The notes below the pieces were generated by a model. That model saw nothing but the letters and a program-made list of their open reading frames with translations, was not told the DNA's origin and did no database searches. DNA of 64,000 nt from Metellina segmentata (Eukaryota > Arthropoda > Arachnida > Araneae > Tetragnathidae): contig OX375873.1 in assembly GCA_947359465.1 (NCBI GenBank), positions 55,771,573 to 55,835,572 on the forward strand, in the 5' to 3' direction. A program made the translations under genes and the position numbers. Shown here piece after piece: positions 25,001 to 35,650 of this stretch (within the stretch, counting starts at the first letter, position 1; every line of letters begins with the position of its first letter).

Positions 25001-28000
25001 TTTTGAGATCACCGAGTGGGGTGTTTATTACTACGAAGAGAATTAAAATTTTTTTTGTGTGTGTGAGATCACTGAGTGGGGTGTTTGTTATAAAGATTCC
25101 CATAGAAACCACACCTGCCGAGCGACAAGGATGCAGAGCATTGCCATTTCAAAGCTCATCACCCAAGTTCTCAGGCTATGTAACTTCTAAGAGAAGTGAA
25201 ATGTATTTTTGTATGAGATCACTATGTGGGGTGTTTGTTACAAATATTAGAATTAAAAATTTATATTTGTGTGGGATTATCGAGTGGGGTGTTTGTTTCT
25301 ACAAAGATTATTTAAAATTATTTTTGTTTGAGATCACTGAAAGTGTGTTTGTTACTAATATTAGAATTTAAGTTTAACTTTGTTTGAGATGACCAAGTGG
25401 TGTGTTTATTACTATGAAGAGGCGTTCAATTTTTTTTGTGTGAGATCACTGAGTATGGGTTTTGGTACAAAGATTCCCATAGAAACCACACCTGCCGAGC
25501 GACAAGGAGACAGAGCATTGCAATTTCAAAGCTCGCCATCCAAGTTCTCAGGCTATGTAACTTCTAAGAGAATTGAAATATATTTCTTTATGTGATCACT
25601 GTGTAGGGTGTTTGTTTCTGAAATAAGAATTAAAATTTATATTTGTGTGGGATTATCGAGTGGGATGTTTGTTACTACAAAGAGAATTAAAAATTATTTT
25701 TGATTGAGATCACTGAATGGGTGTTTGTTACTAAGAATAGAATTTAAATTTAGATTGTTTTGAGATCACCGAGTGGGGTGTTTATTACTACGAAGAGAAT
25801 TAAAAAATTTTTTTGTGTGTGAGAACACTGAGTGGGGTGTTTGTTATAAAGATTCCCATAGAAACCACACCTGCCGAGCGACAAGGATGCAGAGCATTGC
25901 CATTTCAAAGCTCATCACCCAAGTTCTCAGGCTATGTAACTTCTAAGAGAAGTGAAATGTATTTTTGTATGAGATCACTATGTGGGGTGTTTGTTACAAA
26001 TATTAGAATTAAAATTTTATATTTGTGTGGGATTATCGAGTGGGGTGTTTGTTTCTACAAAGATTATTTAAAATTATTTTTGTTTGAGATCACTGAAAGT
26101 GTGTTTGTTACTAATATTAGAATTTAAGTTTTACTTTGTTTGAGATGACCAAGTGGGGTGTTTATTACTACGAAGAGGGGGTCAATTTTTTTTGTGTGAG
26201 ATCAATGAGTGGGGTTGATACAAAGATTCCCATAGAAACCACACCTGCCGAGCGACAAGGAGGCAGAGCATTGCAATTTCAAAGCTCATCATCCAAGTTC
26301 TCAGGCTATATAACTTCTAAGAGAATTGAAATATATTTTTTTATGAGATCACTGTATAGGGTGTTTGTTACAAAAATAAGAATTAAAATTTATATTTGTG
26401 TGGGATTATCGAGTGGGATGTTTGTTACTACAAAGAGAATTAAAAATTATTTTTGATTGAGTTCACTGAATGGGTGTTTAGTACTAATATTTAAATTTAA
26501 GTTTAGATTGGTTTGAGATGACCGAATGGGGTGTTTATTACTACGAAGAGAATTAAAAAATTTTTTGTGTGTGTGAGATCACTGAGTGGGGTGTTTGTTA
26601 TAAAGATTCCCATAGAAACCACACCTGCCGAGCGACAAGGATGCAGAGCATTGCAATTTCAAAGCTCATTACCCAAGTTCTCAGGCTATGTAACTTCTAA
26701 GAGAAGTGAAATGTATTTTTGTATGAGATCACTATGTGGGGTGTTTGTTACAAATATTAGAATTAAAAATTTATATTTGTGTGGGATTATCGAGTGGGGT
26801 GTTTGTTTCTACAAAGATTATTTAAAATTATTTTTGTTTGAGATCACTGAAAGTGTGTTTGTTACTAATATTACAATTTAAGTTTAACTTTGTTTGAGAT
26901 GACCAAGTGGTGTGTTTATTACTATGAAGAGGCGTTCAATTTTTTTTGTGTGAGATCATTGAGTATGGGTTTTGGTACAAAGATTCCCATAGAAACCACA
27001 CCTGCCGAGCGACAAGGAGACAGAGCATTGCAATTTCAAAGCTCGTCATCCAAGTTCTCAGGCTATGTAACTTCTAAGAGAATTGAAATATATTTTTTTA
27101 TGTAATCACTGTGTAGGGTGTTTGTTTCTGAAATAAGAATTAAAATTTATATTTGTGTGGGATTATCGAGTGGGATGTTTGTTACTACAAAGAGAATTAA
27201 AAATTATTTTTGATCGAGATCACTGAATGGGTGTTTGTTACTAAGATTAGAATTTAAATTTAGATTGTTTTGAGATCACCGAGTGGGGTGTTTATTACTA
27301 CGAAGAGAATTAAAATTTTTTTTGTGTGTGAAATCACTGAGTGGGGTGTTTGTTATAAAGATTCCCATAGAAACCACACCTGCCGAGCGACAAGGATGCA
27401 GAGCATTGCCATTTCAAAGCTCATCACCCAAGTTCTCAGGCTATGTAACTTCTAAGAGAAGTGAAATGTATTTTTGTATGAGATCACTATGTGGGGTGTT
27501 TGTTACAAATATTAGAATTAAAAATTTATATTTGTGTGGGATTATCGAGTGGGGTGTTTGTTTCTACAAAGATTATTTAAAATTATTTTTGTTTGAGATC
27601 ACTGAAAGTGTGTTTGTTACTAATATTAGAATTTAAGTTTTACTTTGTTTGAGATGACCAAGTGGGGTGTTTATTACTACGAAGAGGGGGTCAATTTTTT
27701 TTTGTGTGAGATCAATGAGTGGGGTTGATACAAAGATTCCCATAGAAACCACACCTGCCGAGCGACAAGGAGGCAGAGCATTGCAATTTCAAAGCTCATC
27801 ATCCAAGTTCTCAGGCTATATAACTTCTAAGAGAATTGAAATATATTTTTTATGAGATCACTGTGTAGGGTGTTTGTTACAAAAATAAAAATAAAAATTT
27901 ATATTTGTGTGGGATTATCGAGTGGGATGTTTGTTACTACAAAGAGAATTAAAAATTATTTTTGATTGAGATCACTGAATGGGTGTTTAGTACTAATATT

Positions 28001-30373
28001 TAAATTTAAGTTTAGATTGGTTTGAGATGACCGAATGGGGTGTTTATTACTATGAAGAGGAGTTCAATTTTTTTTTTTGAGTTCACTGAGTGGGGTTTTT
28101 GTTACAAAGATTCCCATAGAAACCACACCTGCCGAGCGACAAGGATGCAGAGCATTGCAATTTCAAAGCTCATCACCCAAGTTCTCAGGCTATGTAACTT
28201 CTAAGAGAAGTGAAATGTATTTTTTTATGTGATCACTGTGTAGGGTGTTTGTTTCTGAAATAAGAATTAAAATTTATATTTGTGTGGGATTATCGAGTGG
28301 GATGTTTGTTACTACAAAGAGAATTAAAAATTATTTTTGATTGAGATCACTGAATGGGTGTTTGTTACTAAGATTAGAATTTAAATTAAGATTGTTTTGA
28401 GATCACCGAGTGGGGTGTTTATTACTACGAAGAGAATTAAAAAATTTTGTGTGTGTGTGAGATCACTGAGTGGGGTGTTTGTTATAAAGATTCCCATAGA
28501 AACCACAGCTGCCGAGCGACAAGGATGCAGAGCATTGCAATTTCAAAGCTCATCACCCAAGTTCTCAGGCTATGTAACTTCTAAGAGAAGTGAAATGTAT
28601 TTTTGTATGAGATCACTATGTGGGGTGTTTGTTACAAATATTAGAATTAAAAATTTATATTTGTGTGGGATTATCGAGTGGGGTGTTTGTTTCTACAAAG
28701 ATTATTTAAAATTATTTTTGTTTGAGATCACTGAAAGTGTGTTTGTTACTAATATTACAATTTAAGTTTAACTTTGTTTGAGATGACCAAGTGGTGTGTT
28801 TATTACTATGAAGAGGCGTTCAATTTTTTTTGTGTGAGATCACTGAGTATGGGTTTTGGTACAAAGATTCCCATAGAAACCACACCTGCCGAGCGACAAG
28901 GAGACAGAGCATTGCAATTTCAAAGCTCGTCATCCAAGTTCTCAGGCTATGTAACTTCTAAGAGAATTGAAATATATTTCTTTATGTGATCACTGTGTAG
29001 GGTGTTTGTTTCTGAAATAAGAATTAAAATTTATATTTGTGTGGGATTATCGAGTGGGATGTTTGTTACTACAAAGAGGATTAAAAATTATTTTTGATTG
29101 AGATCACTGAATGGGTGTTTGTTACTAAGAATAGAATTTAAATTTAGATTGTTTTGAGATCACCGAGTGGGGTGTTTATTACTACGAAGATAATTAAAAA
29201 ATTTTTTTGTGTGTGAGAACACTGAGTGGGGTGTTTGTTATAAAGATTCCCATAGAAACCACACCTGCCGAGCGACAAGGATGCAGAGCATTGCCATTTC
29301 AAAGCTCATCACCCAAGTTCTCAGGCTATGTAACTTCTAAGAGAAGTGAAATGTATTTTTGTATGAGATCACTATGTGGGGTGTTTGTTACAAATATTAG
29401 AATTAAAAATTTATATTTGTGTGGGATTATCGAGTGGGGTGTTTGTTTCTACAAAGATTATTTAAAATTATTTTTGTTTGAGATCACTGAAAGTGTGTTT
29501 GTTACTAATATTAGAATTTAAGTTTTACTTTGTTTGAGATGACCAAGTGGGGTGTTTATTACTACGAAGAGGGGGTCAATTTTTTTTTGTGTGAGATCAA
29601 TGAGTGGGGTTGATACAAAGATTCCCATAGAAACCACACCTGCCGAGCGACAAGGAGGCAGAGCATTGCAATTTCAAAGCTCATCATCCAAGTTCTCAGG
29701 CTATATAACTTCTAAGAGAATTGAAATATATTTTTTATGAGATCACTGTGTAGGGTGTTTGTTACAAAAATAAAAATAAAATTTATATTTGTGTGGGATT
29801 ATCGAGTGGGATGTTTGTTACTACAAAGAGAATTAAAAATTATTTTTGATTGAGATCACTGAATGGGTGTTTAGTACTAATATTTAAATTTAAGTTTAGA
29901 TTGGTTTGAGATGACCGAATGGGGTGTTTATTACTATGAAGAGGAGTTCAATTTTTTTTTTTTGAGTTCACTGAGTGGGGTTTTTGTTACAAAGATTCCC
30001 ATAGAAACCACACCTGCCGAGCGACAAGGATGCAGAGCATTGCAATTTCAAAGCTCATCACCCAAGTTCTCAGGCTATGTAACTTCTAAGAGAAGTGAAA
30101 TGTATTTTTTTATGTGATCACTGTGTAGGGTGTTTGTTTCTGAAATAAGAATTAAAATTTATATTTGTGTGGGATTATCGAGTGGGATGTTTGTTACTAC
30201 AAAGAGAATTAAAAATTATTTTTGATTGAGATCACTGAATGGGTGTTTGTTACTAAGATTAGAATTTAAATTAAGATTGTTTTGAGATCACCGAGTGGGG
30301 TGTTTATTACTACGAAGAGAATTAAAAAATTTTGTGTGTGTGTGAGATCACTGAGTGGGGTGTTTGTTATAAA

Positions 30374-30465
30374 GATTCCCATAGAAACCACACCTGCCGA
30401 GCGACAAGGATGCAGAGCATTGCAATTTCAAAGCTCATCACCCAAGTTCTCAGGCTATGTAACTT
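30374..30465 (+). repeat. Conserved 92 bp core of the reference unit
   Basis: The core begins GATTCCCATAGAAACC, continues through CCGAGCGACAAGG and ends GCTATGTAACTT. It is the most uniform part of the repeat. Most copies differ only at a few diagnostic positions: AGGC, ATGC or AGAC after ACAAGG; CACC or CACT before TGCC; CTCATCACCC, CTCATCATCC or CTCGTCATCC; and TATGTAAC or TATATAAC. It is about 47% G+C against 29% in the arms and holds two of the unit's few CpGs. It has no resemblance to the flanking subrepeats. I recognise no tRNA, 5S rRNA or SINE promoter boxes in it and cannot name its origin. Confidence 0.93.
30415..30436. other. 22 bp imperfect dyad in the core
   Basis: The left half GAGCATTGCAA and right half TTTCAAAGCTC pair as an inverted repeat: 9 of 11 positions are complementary, with mismatches at half-site positions 5 and 9. 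The dyad is centred between AA and TT with no spacer, so it is more like a protein-binding operator than a hairpin loop. Related copies occur in almost every core. K-type cores change the right half to TTTTAAAGCTC, giving a G-T pair. Many I-type cores from 21.7 kb onward carry GCC for GCA, which breaks one more pair. Function is unknown. Confidence 0.6.
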
Positions 30466-30493
30466 CTAAGAGAAGTGAAATGTATTTTTGTAT
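30466..30493 (+). repeat. Back half of the core-split subrepeat
   Basis: This 28 bp segment (CTAAGAGAAGTGAAATG, then a T-rich end) follows the core. It matches the second half of an ordinary subrepeat, where CGAAGAGAATTAAAA leads into a T-run before the next GAGATCAC. With the 30 bp front half before the core it makes 58 bp, one complete subrepeat. Variants are AGAATTGAAATATA (V, G and some others), AGAAGTGAAATGTA (I, F) and AAAATTGAAATGTA. Confidence 0.85.
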
Positions 30494-30553
30494 GAGATCA
30501 CTATGTGGGGTGTTTGTTACAAATATTAGAATTAAAAATTTATATTTGTGTGG
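30494..30553 (+). repeat. Subrepeat 1
   Basis: This 60 bp subrepeat starts GAGATCACTATGTGGGGTG, continues with TTTGTTACAAATATTAG and ends TTTGTGTGG. Across the array it has two main forms, GTGGGGTGTTTGTTAC and GTAGGGTGTTTGTTTC. Some copies have GTGATCAC, a perfect 8 bp palindrome, at the start. Confidence 0.88.
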
Positions 30554-30608
30554 GATTATCGAGTGGGGTGTTTGTTTCTACAAAGATTATTTAAAATTAT
30601 TTTTGTTT
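30554..30608 (+). repeat. Subrepeat 2
   Basis: This 55 bp subrepeat starts with the diverged head GATTATCGAGTGGGGTG instead of GAGATCACTGAG. It continues TTTGTTTCTACAAAGATT and ends in an A-run/T-run. Alternative forms are GTGGGATGTTTGTTACTAC, then AAAGAGAATT, and GTGGGGTATTTGTTACTACG. Its AnTm tail is the clearest site of the constant-length A/T boundary shift. Confidence 0.88.
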
Positions 30609-30664
30609 GAGATCACTGAAAGTGTGTTTGTTACTAATATTACAATTTAAGTTTAACTTTGTTT
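30609..30664 (+). repeat. Subrepeat 3
   Basis: This 56 bp subrepeat starts GAGATCACTGAAAGTGTG, then TTTGTTACTAATATTA and AATTTAAGTTTAAC. The other common form has CACTGAATGGGTG and AATTTAAATTTAGATTG. It shares a 24 bp stretch with subrepeat 1 in some units; that shared stretch was the crossover site in the five expanded units. Confidence 0.88.
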
Positions 30665-30720
30665 GAGATGACCAAGTGGTGTGTTTATTACTATGAAGAG
30701 GCGTTCAATTTTTTTTGTGT
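30665..30720 (+). repeat. Subrepeat 4
   Basis: This 56 bp subrepeat starts GAGATGACCAAGTGGTGTG, then TTTATTACTATGAAGAGG and a T8 run. In I-type units the head is GAGATCACCGAGTGGGGTG and the tail is CGAAGAGAATTA followed by A/T runs and GT steps. In V-type units the tail is GAGGGGGTCAATT or GAGGTGGTCAATT. The tail of this subrepeat and the head of the next largely define the unit type. Confidence 0.88.
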
Positions 30721-30750
30721 GAGATCACTGAGTATGGGTTTTGGTACAAA
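30721..30750 (+). repeat. Front half of the core-split subrepeat (G type)
   Basis: This 30 bp segment starts GAGATCACTGAGTATGGG and ends TTTTGGTACAAA, directly before the next core at 30751. Other types at this place end TTGATACAAA (V), TTTTTGTTACAAA (F), TTTGTTATAAA (I) or have TAAGATCATTAAATGGGG (K). An ordinary subrepeat would continue GTTACTACAAAGAGAATT. The sequence just after the core, GTAACTTCTAAGAGAATT in many units, matches that at 15 of 18 positions, so the core sits at this point of a subrepeat. Confidence 0.88.
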
Positions 30751-33700
30751 GACTCCCATAGAAACCACACCTGCCGAGCGACAAGGAGACAGAGCATTGC
30801 AATTTCAAAGCTCGTCATCCAAGTTCTCAGGCTATGTAACTTCTAAGAGAATTGAAATATATTTCTTTATGTGATCACTGTGTAGGGTGTTTGTTTCTGA
30901 AATAAGAATTAAAATTTATATTTGTGTGGGATTATCGAGTGGGATGTTTGTTACTACAAAGAGAATTAAAAATTATTTTTGATTGAGATCACTGAATGGG
31001 TGTTTGTTACTAAGAATAGAATTTAAATTTAGATTGTTTTGAGATCACCGAGTGGGGTGTTTATTACTACGAAGAGAATTAAAAAATTTTTTTGTGTGTG
31101 AGAACACTGAGTGGGGTGTTTGTTATAAAGATTCCCATAGAAACCACACCTGCCGAGCGACAAGGATGCAGAGCATTGCCATTTCAAAGCTCATCACCCA
31201 AGTTCTCAGGCTATGTAACTTCTAAGAGAAGTGAAATGTATTTTTGTATGAGATCACTATGTGGGGTGTTTGTTACAAATATTAGAATTAAAATTTTATA
31301 TTTGTGTGGGATTATCGAGTGGGGTGTTTGTTTCTACAAAGATTATTTAAAATTATTTTTGTTTGAGATCACTGAAAGTGTGTTTGTTACTAATATTAGA
31401 ATTTAAGTTTTACTTTGTTTGAGATGACCAAGTGGGGTGTTTATTACTACGAAGAGGGGGTCAATTTTTTTTTGTGTGAGATCAATGAGTGGGGTTGATA
31501 CAAAGATTCCCATAGAAACCACACCTGCCGAGCGACAAGGAGGCAGAGCATTGCAATTTCAAAGCTCATCATCCAAGTTCTCAGGCTATATAACTTCTAA
31601 GAGAATTGAAATATATTTTTTATGAGATCACTGTGTAGGGTGTTTGTTACAAAAATAAGAATTAAAATTTATATTTGTGTGGGATTATCGAGTGGGATGT
31701 TTGTTACTACAAAGAGAATTAAAAATTATTTTTGATTGAGATCACTGAATGGGTGTTTAGTACTAATATTTAAATTTAAGTTTAGATTGGTTTGAGATGA
31801 CCGAATGGGGTGTTTATTACTATGAAGAGGAGTTCAATTTTTTTTTTTGAGTTCACTGAGTTGGGTTTTTGTTACAAAGATTCCCATAGAAACCACACCT
31901 GCCGAGCGACAAGGATGCAGAGCATTGCAATTTCAAAGCTCATCACCCAAGTTCTCAGGCTATGTAACTTCTAAGAGAAGTGAAATGTATTTTTTTATGT
32001 GATCACTGTGTAGGGTGTTTGTTTCTGAAATAAGAATTAAAATTTATATTTGCGTGGGATTATCGAGTGGGATGTTTGTTACTACAAAGAGAATTAAAAA
32101 TTATTTTTGATTGAGATCACTGAATGGGTGTTTGTTACTAAGATTAGAATTTAAATTAAGATTGTTTTGAGATCACCGAGTGGGGTGTTTATTACTACGA
32201 AGAGAATTAAAAAATTTTTTGTGTGTGTGAGATCACTGAGTGGGGTGTTTGTTATAAAGATTCCCATAGAAACCACACCTGCCGAGCGACAAGGATGCAG
32301 AGCATTGCAATTTCAAAGCTCATTACCCAAGTTCTCAGGCTATGTAACTTCTAAGAGAAGTGAAATGTATTTTTGTATGAGATCACTATGTGGGGTGTTT
32401 GTTACAAATATTAGAATTAAAAATTTATATTTGTGTGGGATTATCGAGTGGGGTGTTTGTTTCTACAAAGATTATTTAAAATTATTTTTGTTTGAGATCA
32501 CTGAAAGTGTGTTTGTTACTAATATTACAATTTAAGTTTAACTTTGTTTGAGATGACCAAATGGTGTGTTTATTACTATGAAGAGACGTTCAATTTTTTT
32601 TGTGTGAGATCATTGAGTATGGGTTTTGGTACAAAGATTCCCATAGAAACCACACCTGCCGAGCGACAAGGAGACAGAGCATTGCAATTTCAAAGCTCGT
32701 CATCCAAGTTCTCAGGCTATGTAACTTCTAAGAGAATTGAAATATATTTTTTTATGTAATCAATGTGTAGGGTGTTTGTTTCTGAAATAAGAATTAAAAT
32801 TTATATTTGTGTGGGATTATCGAGTGGGATGTTTGTTACTACAAAGAGAATTAAAAATTATTTTTGATCGAGATCACTGAATGGGTGTTTGTTACTAAGA
32901 TTAGAATTTAAATTTAGATTGTTTTGAGATCACCGAGTGGGGTGTTTATTACTACGAAGAGAATTAAAAAAAATTTTGTGTGTGTGAGATCACTGAGTGG
33001 GGTGTTTGTTATAAAGATTCCCATAGAAACCACACCTGCCGAGCGACAATTATGCAGAGCATTGCAATTTCAAAGCTCATCACCCAAGTTCTCAGGCTAT
33101 GTAACTTCTAAGAGAAGTGAAATGTATTTTTTATGAGATCACTATGTGGGGTGTTTGTTACAAATATTAGAATTAAAAATTTATATTTGTGTGGGATTAT
33201 CGAGTGGGGTGTTTGTTTCTACAAAGATTATTTAAAATTATTTTTGTTTGAGATCACTGAAAGTGTGTTTGTTACTAATATTACAATTTAAGTTTAACTT
33301 TGTTTGAGATGACCAAGTGGTGTGTTTATTACTATGAAGAGGCGTTCAATTTTTTTTGTGTGAGATCATTGAGTATGGGTTTTGGTACAAAGATTCCCAT
33401 AGAAACCACACCTGCCGAGCGACAAGGAGACAGAGCATTGCAATTTCAAAGCTCATCACCCAAGTTCTCAGGCTATGTAACTTCTAAGAGAAGTGAAATG
33501 TATTTTTGTATGAGATCACTATGTGGGGTGTTTGTTACAAATATTAGAATTAAAAATTTATATTTGTGTGGGATTATCGAGTGGGGTGTTTGTTTCTACA
33601 AAGATTATTTAAAATTATTTTTGTTTGAGATCACTGAAAGTGTGTTTGTTACTAATATTAGAATTTAAGTTTTACTTTGTTTGAGATGACCAAGTGGGGT

Positions 33701-35650
33701 GTTTATTACTACGAAGAGGGGGTCAATTTTTTTTTTGTGTGAGATCAATGAGTGGGGTTGATACAAAGATTCCCATAGAAACCACACCTGCCGAGCGACA
33801 AGGAGGCAGAGCATTGCAATTTCAAAGCTCATCATCCAAGTTCTCAGGCTATATAACTTCTAAGAGAATTGAAATATATTTTTTATGAGATCACTGTGTA
33901 GGGTGTTTGTTACAAAAATAAAAATAAAAATTTATATTTGTGTGGGATTATCGAGTGGGATGTTTGTTACTACAAAGAGAATTAAAAATTTTTTTTGATT
34001 GAGATCACTGAATGGGTGTTTAGTACTAATATTTAAATTTAAGTTTAGATTGGTTTGAGATGACCGAATGGGGTGTTTATTACTATGAAGAGGAGTTCAA
34101 TTTTTTTTTTGAGTTCACTGAGTGGGGTTTTTGTTACAAAGATTCCCATAGAAACCACACCTGCCGAGCGACAAGGATGCAGAGCATTGCAATTTCAAAG
34201 CTCATCACCCAAGTTCTCAGGCTATGTAACTTCTAAGAGAAGTGAAATGTATTTTTTTATGTGATCACTGTGTAGGGTGTTTGTTTCTGAAATAAGAATT
34301 AAAATTTATATTTGCGTGGGATTATCGAGTGGGATGTTTGTTACTACAAAGAGAATTAAAAATTATTTTTGATTGAGATCACTGAATGGGTGTTTGTTAC
34401 TAAGATTAGAATTTAAATTAAGATTGTTTTGAGATCACCGAGTGGGGTGTTTATTACTACGAAGAGAATTAAAAAATTTTTTGTGTGTGTGAGATCACTG
34501 AGTGGGGTGTTTGTTATAAAGATTCCCATAGAAACCACACCTGCCGAGCGACAAGGATGCAGAGCATTGCAATTTCAAAGCTCATTACCCAAGTTCTCAG
34601 GCTATGTAACTTCTAAGAGAAGTGAAATGTATTTTTGTATGAGATCACTATGTGGGGTGTTTGTTACAAATATTAGAATTAAAAATTTATATTTGTGTGG
34701 GATTATCGAGTGGGGTGTTTGTTTCTACAAAGATTATTTAAAATTATTTTCGTTTGAGATCACTGAAAGTGTGTTTGTTACTAATATTACAATTTAAGTT
34801 TAACTTTGTTTGAGATGACCAAATGGTGTGTTTATTACTATGAAGAGGCGTTCAATTTTTTTTGTGTGAGATCATTGAGTATGGGTTTTGGTACAAAGAT
34901 TCCCATAGAAACCACACCTGCCGAGCGACAAGAAGACAGAGCATTGCAATTTCAAAGCTCGTCATCCAAGTTCTCAGGCTATGTAACTTCTAAGAGAATT
35001 GAAATATATTTTTTTATGTAATCAATGTGTAGGGTGTTTGTTTCTGAAATAAGAATTAAAATTTATATTTGTGTGGGATTATCGAGTGGGATGTTTGTTA
35101 CTACAAAGAGAATTAAAAATTATTTTTGATCGAGATCACTGAATGGGTGTTTGTTACTAAGATTAGAATTTAAATTTAGATTGTTTTGAGATCACCGAGT
35201 GCGGTGTTTATTACTACGAAGAGAATTAAAAATTTTTTTGTGTGTGAAATCACTGAGTGGGGTGTTTGTTATAAAGATTCCCATAGAAACCACACCTGCC
35301 GAGCGACAAGGAGACAGAGCATTGCAATTTCAAAGCTCATCACCCAAGTTCTCAGGCTATGTAACTTCTAAGAGAAGTGAAATGTATTTTTGTATGAGAT
35401 CACTATGTGGGGTGTTTGTTACAAATATTAGAATTAAAAATTTATATTTGTGTGGGATTATCGAGTGGGGTGTTTGTTTCTACAAAGATTATTTAAAATT
35501 ATTTTTGTTTGAGATCACTGAAAGTGTGTTTGTTACTAATATTAGAATTTAAGTTTTACTTTGTTTGAGATGACCAAGTGGGGTGTTTATTACTAGGAAG
35601 AGGGGGTCAATTTTTTTTTGTGTGAGATCAATGAGTGGGGTTGATACAAA

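Larger units (their letters stand above)
30374..30750 (+). repeat. Representative 377 bp satellite unit
   Basis: This unit is chosen as a reference because it has no unusual indel. It runs from the first base of one core to the base before the next. Order: core (92 bp), tail half-subrepeat (28 bp), four whole subrepeats (60, 55, 56 and 56 bp), then the front half of a fifth subrepeat (30 bp) leading into the next core. The two halves flanking a core add to 58 bp, one subrepeat length. Counted G+C is 43/92 in the core and 84/285 in the rest. The unit length is close to twice a 185-190 bp nucleosome repeat, which is common among satellites but proves nothing alone. The strand label is arbitrary. 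Confidence 0.95.
22078..35650 (+). repeat. V-F-I-G-I pentamer HOR block, ~1885 bp
   Basis: V cores at 22078, 23962, 26225, 27735, 29620, 31505 and 33768 start successive repeats: VFIGI (ends 23586-23961), VFIIGI, VIGI, VFIGI, VFIGI, VFIGIG and VFIGI. Complete pentamers measure 1884-1885 bp (22078 to 23962, 27735 to 29620, 29620 to 31505); 23962 to 26225 is a hexamer of 2263 bp and 31505 to 33768 is also 2263 bp. Corresponding units are nearly identical by eye; for example, 28109-29994 and 29994-31879 share GAGGAGTTCAATT before F and GAGAACACTGAG before the second I. Whole units have been gained or lost without breaking register. Confidence 0.9.

Noticed and set aside
30374..30465. Core as a tRNA-, 5S- or SINE-derived element
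   Set aside because: I see no B-box-like GGTTCGANNCC, no 5S internal control region and no poly(A) or target-site duplication that would support it. The short GTTAC/GTAAC similarity at its edges may be part of the split subrepeat.
30374..30750. CENP-B box
   Set aside because: No TTCGNNNNANNCGGG match in the core or arms; the TTCG in TTACTTCGAAGAGG at about 41629 and 50295 lacks the CGGG half.
33300..33668. Plus-strand open reading frames of 60-122 codons (this 122-codon one, and similar ones throughout) as genes
   Set aside because: They recur with the repeat, overlap each other in two frames, differ in length through homopolymer indels and end at fixed stops in the arms. They show no protein domain. 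Plus-strand bias follows from the abundance of TTA, CTA and TCA, which are stops on the other strand.
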